Of a stretch of 64,000 nucleotides of DNA, positions 9,818-19,824 are shown piece after piece. Every line of letters begins with the position of its first letter. Within the stretch, counting starts at the first letter, position 1. Source of the DNA: Streptomyces sp. NBC_01235 (GTDB taxonomy: Bacteria; Actinomycetota; Actinomycetes; Streptomycetales; Streptomycetaceae). The notes beneath the pieces were generated by a model that was given only the letters and a program-made list of their open reading frames with translations, had not been told where the DNA came from and ran no database searches. The position numbers and the translations under genes are program-made. The stretch spans positions 8,804,001 to 8,868,000 of the forward strand of contig NZ_CP108513.1 in the NCBI RefSeq assembly GCF_035989285.1, given 5' to 3'.

Positions 9818-10858
9818 ATGGATACCTCGGCGTTCTTGATTGCCGGCCTGATCGTCGCTCTGTTCGCGGTCTTCACGGTGGTGCGGTCGGTCCGTATCGT
9901 GCCCCAGGCGCGTGCACGCAACGTCGAGCGACTGGGCCGCTACCTCCGGACCCTGAATCCTGGCCTCAACTTCGTCATCCCGTACATCGACCGCGTTCAC
10001 CCGGTGATCGACCTGCGGGAACAGGTTGTCTCCTTCAAGCCGCAGCCGGTTATCACCGAGGACAATCTGGTCGTCGAGATCGACACCGTTCTTTATTTCC
10101 AGGTGACCGATCCGCGTGCGGCCTTCTACGAGATCGCGAATTTTCTTCAGGCGGTCGAGCAGCTCACCGTCACCACGTTGCGCAACGTCGTGGGATCCAT
10201 GGACCTGGAAAAGACGCTCACCTCTCGGGACACCATCAACAGCCAGCTGCGCGGCGTGTTGGACGAGGCCACCGGAAAGTGGGGGCTGAGGGTCAACCGG
10301 GTGGAGATCAAGGCCATCGACCCTCCGCAGACCATCAAGGACGCGATGCAGAAGCAGATGCGAGCCGAGCGGGACAAGCGCGCCGCGATTCTCGGGGCCG
10401 AGGGGCAACGCCAGTCACAGATACTCACTGCCGAAGGCGACAAGCAGGCCGCCGTTCTGCGCGCGGAGGGCAACCGCACCGCCGCCATCCTCCAGGCCGA
10501 GGGCCAGTCCCGGGCCATCGACGAGGTGTTCCAGGCCGTGCATCGCAACGACCCCGACCCCAAGCTGCTCGCCTACCAGTACCTTCAGACGCTGCCCCAG
10601 CTCGCGCAGGGCTCGGGCAACAACTTCTGGGTCATCCCCAGCGAGATCACCTCCGCACTCCAGGGCGTGTCCCGCGCCTTCAGCGAGGTGCTGCCCCAGT
10701 CTCCGGCCACCCGCGAGAAACCCACGGACGACGACACGGCTGCCCAGGCCGCCGACGACACGGCGCAGGCCGCGGAAGCCGCCGCGGCCGCCCTCGCCGA
10801 CGCAGCGAGGGCCGATCGCGGCACCTTCGACTCCCGCCCCTCCCAGCCGCCACGCTGA
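9818..10858 (+). CDS. SPFH/band 7 (stomatin/QmcA-like) membrane protein
   Basis: A 346-aa protein: one N-terminal membrane anchor (residues 5-25), then the SPFH domain (VPQARARNVERLGRYLRTL through about residue 190), then a coiled-coil region with repeated AEG units (AEGQRQSQILTAEGDKQ, AEGNRTAAILQAEGQ). The tail is Ala/Asp-rich and disordered. Proteins of this type form large oligomeric cages or scaffolds in the cytoplasmic membrane and affect membrane protein quality control. It is translated with the preceding NfeD gene (4-base gap). Ala/Pro-rich tails like this one are variable in length. Confidence 0.9.
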   Translation: MDTSAFLIAGLIVALFAVFTVVRSVRIVPQARARNVERLGRYLRTLNPGLNFVIPYIDRVHPVIDLREQVVSFKPQPVITEDNLVVEIDTVLYFQVTDPRAAFYEIANFLQAVEQLTVTTLRNVVGSMDLEKTLTSRDTINSQLRGVLDEATGKWGLRVNRVEIKAIDPPQTIKDAMQKQMRAERDKRAAILGAEGQRQSQILTAEGDKQAAVLRAEGNRTAAILQAEGQSRAIDEVFQAVHRNDPDPKLLAYQYLQTLPQLAQGSGNNFWVIPSEITSALQGVSRAFSEVLPQSPATREKPTDDDTAAQAADDTAQAAEAAAAALADAARADRGTFDSRPSQPPR

Positions 10859-11244
10859 CCGGCCGGGCACGCCGGCCGGACTTCGCCGGTGCCCGTACGC
10901 CACGTCCCTGGACATGACCCGCGTTCGGCGGCCGAGGCGGCTCTCCAGCCGGATCGGCACCGCTTCACGGTGCCCCGACCACTGCTCATCGGTCATCTGG
11001 GTCCGCGGCGGCGGGCCCGCTACCCCTGGTCGGCTGCATCACCGAACCGGTGGGCCAGGCAGTCGCCCGATCCGCTGAGGGACGTGGAATCACCGGCCTC
11101 TGGGGCGTGCGACAGGGCTTCCCGGCGACCGTTTCGACATGTCGTTCGGCGCCGCAGAGCTCGTCCGAGTCCGACAGCGGTGCAGTCGTGGCCGGGCCGG
11201 GAAGGTGAGACGGACTGTCCGCGTGTGCCGGCCCGGATCGGGGC
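10859..11244. other. Intergenic region, nothing assigned
   Basis: It opens with a GC-rich imperfect hairpin directly after the SPFH stop (CCGGCC ... GGCCGG, 10859-10879) that could act as a terminator but lacks a T-run. The remaining roughly 365 bases hold no gene that I can support. Confidence 0.35.
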
Positions 11245-11892
11245 TCAGCCGAGGGCGTCGAGGGCTGCCAGGATGTCGGCGGGTTCGGCGCGCCTGGTGT
11301 AGTCCGTGTCGACGAAGGCCCAGCGGATGACGCCCTCCCGGTCGATGACGTAGGTGGCGGGCAGCGGCAGGGTGCGCGGGTGTCCGCCGTTGACGCGCTG
11401 GAGGTCGAAGCCGAGCCGGTCGTAGACGGCGGCGAGGTCATCGGGTAGGTCGAAGGCGAGGCCGTACTGCTTGGCGGTGTCGGAGCCGACGTCGCTGAGG
11501 ACGTCGAAGTCGAGCTGGTGCTTCTCGGCCAGGGCGAGGGACTCGTCGGGGACCTGCGGGGAGGCGGCGACGAGGCGGGCGCCTCGTGCGCTGATCTCGT
11601 CGTGGTGCTGCTGGAGGGTACGCAGCGCGATGTTGCAGTACGGGCACCAGGCGCCACGGTAGAAGGCCAGGACGACGGGGCCGGCCGCGAGCAGACCGGC
11701 CAGGCTCACGGGGTCGCCGGTCGCGGACGGCAGGCGGAAGAGGGGGGCCCGAGCGCCGACGGCGAGTGCGCGGTCGGCCTGACCGGAGTCGGCGAGTTCC
11801 TGGCCGGCCCGCTGCATGATCTGCCGTATCTCGGCGGGGATCTGCCGCTGACGGGCTGTGTAGAAGGCGTGCAGCTCGGCGTTGAGGGTCAT
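11245..11892 (-). CDS. AhpC/TSA-type peroxiredoxin-like protein
   Basis: A 215-aa thioredoxin-fold protein. After an N-terminal helical extension (residues 1-45) comes the redox domain with FYRGAWCPYCNIALRTLQ; C83 and C86 form a CPYC pair, closer to a thioredoxin CxxC than to the TxxC of classical peroxiredoxins. The domain ends with LPATYVIDREGVIRWAFVD. The likely role is reduction of peroxides or protein disulfides in the cytosol. The ATG has CAGGAGG upstream. It is divergent from a TetR-family gene, with repeats between the two that look like regulator sites, so the neighbour probably controls it. Confidence 0.85.
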   Translation of the reverse strand: MTLNAELHAFYTARQRQIPAEIRQIMQRAGQELADSGQADRALAVGARAPLFRLPSATGDPVSLAGLLAAGPVVLAFYRGAWCPYCNIALRTLQQHHDEISARGARLVAASPQVPDESLALAEKHQLDFDVLSDVGSDTAKQYGLAFDLPDDLAAVYDRLGFDLQRVNGGHPRTLPLPATYVIDREGVIRWAFVDTDYTRRAEPADILAALDALG

Positions 11893-11950
11893 CTGGAGGT
11901 GCCTCCTGGGGTGCGGTCGTCGCGTCGGTCCCGGCATCTCGGAACGACCG

Positions 11951-11998
11951 TTTCAAGATAGCGGGCGGCCAGGTATCCTGGAACCCTCATTTCAAGAT
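11951..11998. promoter_or_regulatory. Putative operator region between peroxiredoxin and TetR genes
   Basis: Two direct copies of TTTCAAGAT (11951-11959 and 11990-11998) flank a short palindrome CCAGGTATCCTGG (11969-11981). The symmetry and position between divergent genes suggest TetR binding and autoregulation. This is inference from sequence only. Confidence 0.5.
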
Positions 11999-12013
11999 GT
12001 CGAGGACTGAGAC

Positions 12014-12604
12014 ATGCCGGACGTCAAACACTTCGATCCGGACGCCGCCCTGGACACGGTGATGCGGCTGTTCTGGCGCCAGGGCGTGGCCGCGACCGGG
12101 ATCCAGGACGTCGTGACGGCGACCGGCCTGAACCGCTCCAGCCTTTACGCCACCTTCGGCGGCAAACAGGAGCTCTACCGCGCCGCACTGCGCCGGTACA
12201 TCGAGCAGCGTTCCCAGCCGGCGTTCAGCCGCCTGGCCGGAGACGGCCGCGGCCTGCCCGCTCTCCAGGACTTCTTCGCCCAGCTGATCGACGCCCGCTG
12301 CTCCGGCGCGTACGCCCGCTGGGGCTGCATGGTCTCCAACGCGCACGCCGGGGACGAGAGCAGCGACCCCGAAGTCCGCTCCGCCCTCGACCGCCACCAT
12401 CGGCGGCTGCGGGAGGCGCTGCACACGGCACTCGTCGCCGCCGAGGCCAAGGGGCAGCTCAAACCCGGTACCGACCCCGGACCTGCGGCCGACCTGCTGG
12501 CCCTGCTCGCCTACGGAGTGAATCTGCGCTCGCGTGCGGGTGCCGATGCCGGGGAGCTGACGACGACCGTGACCGGCGCTCTCGACGCGCTCGGGGTGGC
12601 GTGA
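12014..12604 (+). CDS. TetR/AcrR family transcriptional regulator
   Basis: A 196-aa regulator. The N-terminal helix-turn-helix runs through LFWRQGVAATGIQDVVTATG and NRSSLYATFGGKQELYRAAL, the standard TetR pattern; the rest is an all-helical ligand domain that includes CSGAYARWGCMVSNAHAG. Residues C95 and C105 (approximate numbering) could respond to oxidation, which would suit a peroxiredoxin neighbour, but that is a guess. The ATG follows GAGGA. It is transcribed away from the peroxiredoxin gene. Confidence 0.88.
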   Translation: MPDVKHFDPDAALDTVMRLFWRQGVAATGIQDVVTATGLNRSSLYATFGGKQELYRAALRRYIEQRSQPAFSRLAGDGRGLPALQDFFAQLIDARCSGAYARWGCMVSNAHAGDESSDPEVRSALDRHHRRLREALHTALVAAEAKGQLKPGTDPGPAADLLALLAYGVNLRSRAGADAGELTTTVTGALDALGVA

Positions 12605-12620
12605 GCGGGCTGTGCGGTGG

Positions 12621-13055
12621 TCATGGGGTGTCAGTGCGGTCGGGGCAGAACACCGGTACCCGCTGGACGAGGTTGTTGCCGAATCCACCCAGGTTCCAGG
12701 GCTGTTCCAGCGGCTGGGTGTTCCCCGCCTCGTCGTGGGCACGGACGCTCAGGACGTGGTCGCCGGGGACCGCGGACCACGGGGAGGACCACCGGCGCCA
12801 GGCCCATCGGTGGCCGTGATCCGGTTCGAGTTCGGCCCCGTGCCACGTCAGGCCGCCGTCCGTGCTCACCTCCACCGATGTCACAGGGGCGTGTCCCGAC
12901 CAGGCCCGTCCTTCCAGCAGGACCGGGCCCGGTGCCACTACCCGTGTCCGGGACATGAAGTCGGGGAAGCCCGGCGGGATCAGCAACGCCCTGGGAGCGA
13001 TGCGGGTGACCGGCTCGCCGGCCTCCTCGGGCGCCTGCCTGATCCGGTTCGGCAC
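12621..13055 (-). pseudogene. Sulfite oxidase-type molybdoenzyme, orphan C-terminal dimerisation domain
   Basis: The frame encodes only the Mo-co oxidoreductase dimerisation domain: PPGFPDFMSRTRVVAPGPV, LLEGRAWSGHAPVTSVEVST, DGGLTWHGAELEPD and the ending PWNLGGFGNNLVQRVPV. The molybdopterin domain with its catalytic cysteine, about 250-300 residues in intact homologues, is missing. Sequence upstream (13056-13300) has no matching frame. It is therefore read as the truncated 3' end of a molybdoenzyme gene. Its intact 3' terminus lies 17 bases from the TetR stop, so the truncation occurred on the right. Confidence 0.7.
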
Positions 13056-13141
13056 GGCGGTCGCGAGGAGGCGGAGCAGTCGTCCGCCTGATCGTCGGGC
13101 ACCTGGGGCTCCTTTTCCCGGGAGATCACCTGAAGAGTCTT

Positions 13142-13151
13142 CGAAATTTCG
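13142..13151. promoter_or_regulatory. CGAAATTTCG palindrome, resembles hemicellulase-gene motif
   Basis: A perfect 10-bp palindrome upstream of the GH43 stump and GH62 gene. Streptomyces hemicellulase genes often carry CGAAA...TTTCG inverted repeats in their promoters, so this may be a relic of that control. A second partial match (TTTCGAA) is at 13321-13327. Confidence 0.4.
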
Positions 13152-13353
13152 GACGCTATTCGGAAAATCCGGATGGCGAGGATATTGGAGAGTCGGTCGG
13201 CCACGTCAACACCGTCCGCGAAACCGGCCCAGCTGCGGCGCCAAAGGGCTGTCCATCCGCACAGCCCGGCCACTCGATCGGCTTGACCTGCGGCGTTTCA
13301 CTCATAAAGCCCTACGAATGTTTCGAAGTCGCTTGCGAATCATGCGAGAGGTA

Positions 13354-13381
13354 TTGACGCCGTTCACCGGATCCCTATCAT
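13354..13381 (+). promoter_or_regulatory. Candidate sigma70-type promoter
   Basis: TTGACG (13354-13359) and TATCAT (13376-13381) are separated by 16 bases in a locally AT-richer stretch. Downstream at 13407-13424 is a TGTTCG/CGAACA inverted repeat, well placed for a repressor. It would have served the GH43 gene now reduced to a stump. Confidence 0.5.
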
Positions 13382-13406
13382 CCAGGTTGCTCGACAGTTC
13401 GATTCA

Positions 13407-13424
13407 TGTTCGACATAACGAACA
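13407..13424. promoter_or_regulatory. Putative repressor operator
   Basis: Inverted repeat TGTTCG-ACATAA-CGAACA just downstream of the candidate -10 box. The regulator is unknown. A GTTCGA half-site also occurs shortly upstream. Confidence 0.45.
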
Positions 13425-13508
13425 CGCCAGGGCCGCTCCACTCACACAGCAGGGCACCTCCGGGTCACGCCCACCGCCACGGCCGAGCCGCAAGGGGCAT
13501 GCCGCACG

Positions 13509-15331
<1,823 letters not shown>

Positions 15332-15439
15332 CCCGCCCGATCCACGGTGATCGCGACGTGGTGCGGTCCGCCGGCGCGCAGACGAGCGGTTTACCGCGTG
15401 GGCAACTCCACCTGCTGACCGATACTCATCACCTCGTGG

Positions 15440-15466
15440 AACCCCAGCCGTGCGTCGGCTGGGGTT
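15440..15466 (+). terminator. Rho-independent-like terminator after GH62 gene
   Basis: 11-bp perfect stem AACCCCAGCCG / CGGCTGGGGTT with loop TGCGT, followed by CCTGTCTTCT. It lies 108 bases after the GH62 stop. Confidence 0.8.
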
Positions 15467-16045
15467 CCTGTCTTCTGTGGACTTTCATCGTGGGTACGGA
15501 CCGAAGCACTACGACGCCACCGGGGATCCGCTCACCGGCCGTGATGTGCCGTGAATTCCGCGAGTGTCATCCGGGTCGCCGGTACGTGTCGCCCTCGCCG
15601 TCGCCCTCCTCGACGCGTCGTCCGAGAGCCGGGCCGTCGCCGCGACGAGTTGGACAGAGCCGGCCGTCTGGATCCACGCGATCTGCACTGGCTCGTCCAC
15701 CCGAAGCCGGCCGCCGAGCCGCTCGCAAACCTCGCGGCGCGCTGACACTCCACCAGGCGATCGGCGGTGCTGCAGGGCAGTGCTGCCAGTCTGCGCGTCA
15801 TCGCATGTGCAGGCACCGGCCGACGCACCGGCACGCCCGGGCCCAGTGGGGTCCCGCCAGGCTCACCCCACCAGGAACGCCAGGTCGATCGGTGGACTTT
15901 CGCGAAGCACACCCCCGGAGGCGGCTGCCTACGGTTGAGCGGGACAGGAGGAGCCCGTTCGTCCCACTCGACCGCAAGCACCGTGAGCCAGAGCCCCATC
16001 AGTCCATAGTCGTCTGGGACAGGACACCCGGGGCCGATGCTGTCC
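15467..16045. other. Intergenic region, no supported gene
   Basis: About 580 bases with overlapping open frames on both strands, none convincing. A short peptide, GYGPKHYDATGDPLTGRDVP followed by a stop (15487-15549), reads like the tail of a protein, but I cannot assign it. Confidence 0.35.
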
Positions 16046-16864
16046 CTACGAAGATTCCCGTCGACCGGTGTCCGCCGCGGAGTCGGGCGGGGCACTCACG
16101 GGCAGGAGCTGGGGGCGTTTCGCGGTGCGGTCGTCGCCGGAGGACTGACCGCGCAGACGGCGTCCGAGCCAGGGGCCGAGATATGCGGTCGCCCAGCGCA
16201 GTTCGGCTCTTGCGGCTTGCCAGCCCGCGGGAACCCTCTGTGGCGGGAGGGGGAGGGTCCAGGCGTCGTCGCTTCCGGGCAGGTGGATGGCTTGGGCGAG
16301 GGCTGCGGCGATCCGTTCGTGGCCGAGCGGGCTGGCGTGGAGTCGGTCTGCGGTCCACAGCCGTGGGTCGGTGGTGACGGCGTGCCGGGCGGTTTCGGCG
16401 ACCGCGACCCCGTGACGGGCGGCCGCAGCGCGGATGCAGGTATTGAGGTCGAACACGCGGGACCTGATGGGCCGGGCCAGGGGCGTGATCATTCCGGCGT
16501 CGGGGAAGGTCAGTGTCACCACGTGGGTCCCGGCATCCGTGAGCGCGGCGAACATCTCTTCCAGGTGCCCGGCCACCTCTGCGGCGTTGAACCGGGGCCG
16601 GAGCAGGTCGTTGACCCCGGCGACGACGGTGGCCAGGTCGGGGCGCAGGGCCAGGGCCGGCCTCAGCTGTTCAGTGCGGACCTGGCCGGCGGTACGTCCT
16701 CGTACAGCCAGATTGGCGTACTGAAGCCCGGCGTTGACGGCTGAGAGGTGCTCGGCCAGCCGATCGGCGAAGCCGCGTAGGCCGACGGTGTCGTCCCCGT
16801 CGCCCAGTCCTTCGGTCTGGCTGTCGCCCAGGGCGACGTAGCGCACGTATTCACCGCTCGGCAT
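16046..16864 (-). CDS. SGNH/GDSL hydrolase family protein
   Basis: A 272-aa serine esterase or lipase of the SGNH fold. Block I is VALGDSQTEGLGD with the nucleophilic Ser, block II supplies Gly in ANLAVRGRTAGQV, block III is VVAGVNDLL with Asn, and block V is DRLHASPLGH with catalytic Asp and His. There is no signal peptide, so it acts in the cytosol. The substrate is unknown. The C-terminal 50 residues are Arg/Pro-rich. The ATG (MPSGEYVRY) follows GGCGGA and overlaps the upstream PadR gene by 14 bases, so the two are co-translated and the regulator may control the pair. Confidence 0.88.
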   Translation of the reverse strand: MPSGEYVRYVALGDSQTEGLGDGDDTVGLRGFADRLAEHLSAVNAGLQYANLAVRGRTAGQVRTEQLRPALALRPDLATVVAGVNDLLRPRFNAAEVAGHLEEMFAALTDAGTHVVTLTFPDAGMITPLARPIRSRVFDLNTCIRAAAARHGVAVAETARHAVTTDPRLWTADRLHASPLGHERIAAALAQAIHLPGSDDAWTLPLPPQRVPAGWQAARAELRWATAYLGPWLGRRLRGQSSGDDRTAKRPQLLPVSAPPDSAADTGRRESS

Positions 16865-17420
16865 GAGTCGTCCGCCTTTCCCGCAGGACAGTTGCGATCC
16901 GCAGGCACCAGTCCCGGTGTCCCTGCTCAAAGGCGAGGCCGCGCAGGCAGGTCAGGTACGACCCGATCCGCTCGCCTCGGCGTAGGAACTCCTCTTCGTC
17001 CGCATCACCGCGCAGTTGCCGCAGCAGCTTGCCGAGAAGCTCGATCTTGGCCTCGGCCGCAGACGCTCGCTCTTCGAGCTGTTCGATCACCGGCGCGGTA
17101 CCGAGGCGGTCGGCGACCTGGACCTTGACGAGCAGATCGTCGCGGATGAACGAGGGCTTCGATACGGCTGCGGTGAACTCTTTCAGCTCGGCGCGGCCGG
17201 AGTCGGTGACGTGGAACAGGCGTTTGTCGGGTCGGGTCTCCTGGACCACCTGCCGACCCGCGACCAGCCCTTCCTTCTCCAGCTCGGTCAGCTCGGCGTA
17301 CAGCTGCTGGGGCGGGGCGTGCCAGAAGTTCGCGACGACGACGTCGAACGTCTTCGCCGGCTGGTATCCGCTGTACTCGCCGTCCAGCAGCGTCGCCGGC
17401 ACGGCGTGTCGCAAGGCCAT
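16851..17420 (-). CDS. PadR family transcriptional regulator
   Basis: A 189-aa regulator with an N-terminal winged helix (MALRHAVPATLLDGEYSGYQ, then PPQQLYAELTELEKEGLVAG and RLFHVTDSGRAELKEF) and a C-terminal coiled-coil dimerisation part (VIEQLEERASAAEAKIELLG, PadR_C-type). PadR proteins repress nearby genes until a ligand binds. The ATG is preceded by AAAGGGG. It is the first gene of a two-gene operon with the SGNH hydrolase. A small inverted repeat (TACT ... AGTA) lies in the AT-richer stretch upstream (17460-17490) and could be its operator. Confidence 0.88.
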   Translation of the reverse strand: MALRHAVPATLLDGEYSGYQPAKTFDVVVANFWHAPPQQLYAELTELEKEGLVAGRQVVQETRPDKRLFHVTDSGRAELKEFTAAVSKPSFIRDDLLVKVQVADRLGTAPVIEQLEERASAAEAKIELLGKLLRQLRGDADEEEFLRRGERIGSYLTCLRGLAFEQGHRDWCLRIATVLRERRTTHAER

Positions 17421-17447
17421 CGAAGCAGCCCCTTTCCTCGTCCGCAC

Positions 17448-17658
17448 GGCATCATAGCCAAGAAAATTACTAATCGGATCCTTGAGTATCAGGGGAGGTC
17501 ATGGAGTGAGACTGTTGAACGCCTTCGCGTCGCCGTAGAGAAGGGTTGACTCGCCGCACTGAACGATCCGTTCACCGAGGCATCCGTCTCTACAGCCCGG
17601 TGAAGTCCACGCCCTTCGAGGGCGAGCCCACGGTGCCGGGGCTCTTCGACGTCCTGCA
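17448..17658. other. Promoter region of PadR operon and unassigned sequence
   Basis: Includes a TATGAT box on the minus strand (17450-17455) without a clear -35. A plus-strand peptide ending LYSPVKSTPFEGEPTVPGLF plus four more residues and a stop (to 17661) looks like a protein tail but is unassigned. Confidence 0.35.
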
Positions 17659-17817
17659 TTGAGCGGGCGCGTGGGTTCGGGCCGATGTCGCGGGCCCGGG
17701 GTAGAGGGGACCGGCAGTCATGGTGCGGGGCTGTCCCGCTATCTGCCGGCTCAGTACATCGAGGTGATCGATGTGAACCGGCCGGACCGTGCGGCTCGCC
17801 GCCAAGAGCAGCAAGTA
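17659..17817 (+). pseudogene. IS110 family transposase fragment
   Basis: The frame reads GVEGTGSHGAGLSRYLPAQY, IEVIDVNRPDRAARRQ, the conserved middle of the IS110 DEDD transposase N-terminal domain (VEGTGSYGAGL...VIEVNRPDR). The first catalytic residues, the (R/K)GKSD motif and the C-terminal serine domain are absent. The same family recurs as a longer decayed copy at 49880-50585. Confidence 0.65.
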
Positions 17818-18207
17818 ATTCTTCGGCAGCTCCCTGCCTGCGGGAGGGCTCTGCGAACCGCCGTGCTCCACGTGCGCTGCGCGAACATCGTCCGAGCGTA
17901 AGCCCCGAGCGATCGCTCCACCCAGCCTTCCACCCCAGCTACACCCCAGGTTGTACACCGCCAACCACCCCGGTTGCAGGCGCAGTTCAACCCACGGGTG
18001 GGCGAGAAGCAACGGCCCCTCCAGCTAACTTTCATACACCCGGGCAGCAACGCCTCGGGCGGGCTCTGCTGGCGAAAGGCCGAGCGCCGGCTGCCGTACA
18101 GGCGGCGGCCGTCCGCCTCGCCCAGCTTCTCCATTCACCGAACCTCGACTGCTGCAACGACGACGACATCGCCAACGGCAGCCACTTCACGGAGGGAACA
18201 CCCGCAT
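17818..18207. other. Unassigned sequence upstream of the small secreted protein gene
   Basis: No gene recognised. The end carries GGAGGGA (18191-18197) as the ribosome binding site of the next gene. Confidence 0.35.
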
Positions 18208-18603
18208 ATGCGCAAAGGCTTCAAAACCGGGTTGATCGCGGCGGCGACGGTCGGCGCGCTCTGCGCCGGCGTCGGCACCGCGTCCGCGGACACCTACAGC
18301 AACTACCGGAGCATGGTCCGGCAGAAGACCATCGGCAACTGCCACGCCGCCATGGACGCCCAGTGGGACGTCACCACTCAGTACTGGGTGGTCCGCGGCG
18401 CGGTCTCCAGCAGCGGCGGCGGCTGCAAGATGCACTTGGAGCGCAACAGCGGCAGTGGTTGGGCGACTGTCTCGAACGACTACTCCACCAGTGGCGACTG
18501 GGTCCGTACCGGCTGGCACTGGAATGGCGGAGGGTCCCAGTCAAAGGTCTGTTTCAACCTGCCGCAGGTGTCCCCGGCGTGGTTCTGCACCGACCCCTGG
18601 TGA
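18208..18603 (+). CDS. Small secreted protein of unknown function
   Basis: A 131-aa protein with a clear Sec signal (MRKGFKTGLIAAATVGALCA, cleavage after GTASA). The mature part is about 104 residues with four cysteines (GNCHAAMD, GGCKMHLE, VCFNLP, WFCTDPW) that could form two disulfides. It is rich in Trp, Ser and Gly, with alternating hydrophobic residues suggesting beta strands. I do not recognise a family. GGAGGGA upstream supports this start rather than longer frames. It stands alone between IS remnants, with a hairpin downstream. Confidence 0.75.
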   Translation: MRKGFKTGLIAAATVGALCAGVGTASADTYSNYRSMVRQKTIGNCHAAMDAQWDVTTQYWVVRGAVSSSGGGCKMHLERNSGSGWATVSNDYSTSGDWVRTGWHWNGGGSQSKVCFNLPQVSPAWFCTDPW

Positions 18604-18643
18604 TGACGCGGCAGTGAGAGCAGTGTGACGAGGCCCCGTGAAG

Positions 18644-18674
18644 AGGCCGACGTCCGCATCACGGGCGTCGGCCT
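18644..18674 (+). terminator. Hairpin downstream of small secreted protein gene
   Basis: 9-bp arms AGGCCGACG / CGTCGGCCT around a 13-base loop, followed by TGTACG. It starts 41 bases after the stop codon. Confidence 0.6.
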
Positions 18675-18791
18675 TGTACGTGCCCGGTCGGCCTGTCGCT
18701 CGGGCGTGGGGGAGTCGCCGCAGCTCGGCTCACCGGCCGTGGCCTGCGGAGCGATCCGGATCTGGACGGCGCGCTGTCGATGTGTGAGGGC

Positions 18792-18985
18792 TCAGGAGTT
18801 GCTTGACGTTGTGTCCTCATGACTTGCTTGACGTGGCGCGCGCGACTGTCGGCTCGGCCACGCTTTGACTCGGGTGACGGGCTTGTCGTGGTGCGGGGGT
18901 GAACAGCCAGTTCCTCGCCGTCGTGGACGATCCGGAAGTGGGTGTCCTCCACGACTACGGTCACGACTTTGTAGGGCCACTACCA
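18792..18985 (-). pseudogene. IS481-type transposase C-terminal fragment with frameshift
   Basis: On the minus strand one frame gives VVTVVVEDTHFRIVHDGEEL, the usual end of the IS481 integrase core. The natural continuation (DKPVTRVKAWPSR) is found in a different frame, so at least one frameshift has occurred. Two direct copies of TTGCTTGACGT (18799-18809, 18824-18834; 25-base period) lie at its end. Confidence 0.45.
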
Positions 18986-19155
18986 GCAGGACCGAGACCT
19001 TCCAGTGTTGGGGCTTCGACTACGTCGAGATCGACTGGCGCGGCGGCCGCGAGGCGGGCCCGGACCAGGAGACTGACGTACCAGCAGATCGCCGCCGCCG
19101 ACGAGGCCGCGTCCGCCGTCGGCAGGCTCAGGGCCGACCCAGGGCCCTTCGCGGG
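18986..19155. other. Junction between IS fragment and response regulator gene
   Basis: No gene assigned. A minus-strand frame gives a hydrophobic stretch (SSAAAICWYVSLLVRARLAA) that may be a stump of a membrane protein. Confidence 0.25.
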
Positions 19156-19824
19156 CTACGACTTGGCCCTGACCAGCCCGGTGTCGTACGCCGTGATCAC
19201 TGCCTGGATTCGGTCGCGGGCGTCTATCTTGGCCAGGACGCGGCCCACGTGCTTCTTGACGGTGGATTCGGTCAGGACGAGGCGCTCGGCGATCTCGGTG
19301 TTGTTCCAGCCCTGACCGATGGCGACGAGGACCTCGCGTTCGCGGTCGGTGAGGGTCCTCAGGCGGGGGTCCTCGGCGGCCGGGGTGTCCGCGGGGGCCA
19401 GGACCCGGTGGGTGTAGGCGTCCAGGAGGCGGCGGGTGAGGCGAGGGGCGACGACGGCGTCGCCGGTGGCGACCGCGTGGATACCGGCGACGAGTTCCTC
19501 GGGGCGGGCGTCCTTGAGGAGGAAGCCGCCGGCGCCGGCGCGCAGGCCTTCGTAGGCGTACTCGTCGAGGTCGAAGGTGGTGACGATGAGGACGCGGGTG
19601 CGGCCGCCCGTGGCGACGATCCGGCGGGTGGCCTCGATGCCGTCCATGCCGGGCATGCGGATGTCCATGAGGACGACGTCGGGGCGGAGTTCGGCGGCCA
19701 GGCGGACGGCCTCGGCGCCGTGCTCGGCCTCGCCGACCGGGGTCAGGCCGGGAGTGCCCTCCAGAAGCATGCGCACGCCCATGCGCTGAAGGGGCTGGTC
19801 GTCGGCGATGAGGACGGTGGTCAT
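19156..19824 (-). CDS. LuxR/NarL-type response regulator
   Basis: A 222-aa two-component regulator. The receiver domain has acidic residues D8 and D9, the phospho-acceptor D54 in VVLMDIRMPGMDG, and the conserved K in GGFLLKDARPEEL. The C-terminal LuxR helix-turn-helix runs LTDREREVLVAIGQGWNNTE and IAERLVLTESTVKKHVGRVL. Its ATG overlaps the sensor kinase stop (ATGA). It is the last gene of the ABC/two-component operon and probably regulates that ABC transporter. Confidence 0.93.
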   Translation of the reverse strand: MTTVLIADDQPLQRMGVRMLLEGTPGLTPVGEAEHGAEAVRLAAELRPDVVLMDIRMPGMDGIEATRRIVATGGRTRVLIVTTFDLDEYAYEGLRAGAGGFLLKDARPEELVAGIHAVATGDAVVAPRLTRRLLDAYTHRVLAPADTPAAEDPRLRTLTDREREVLVAIGQGWNNTEIAERLVLTESTVKKHVGRVLAKIDARDRIQAVITAYDTGLVRAKS

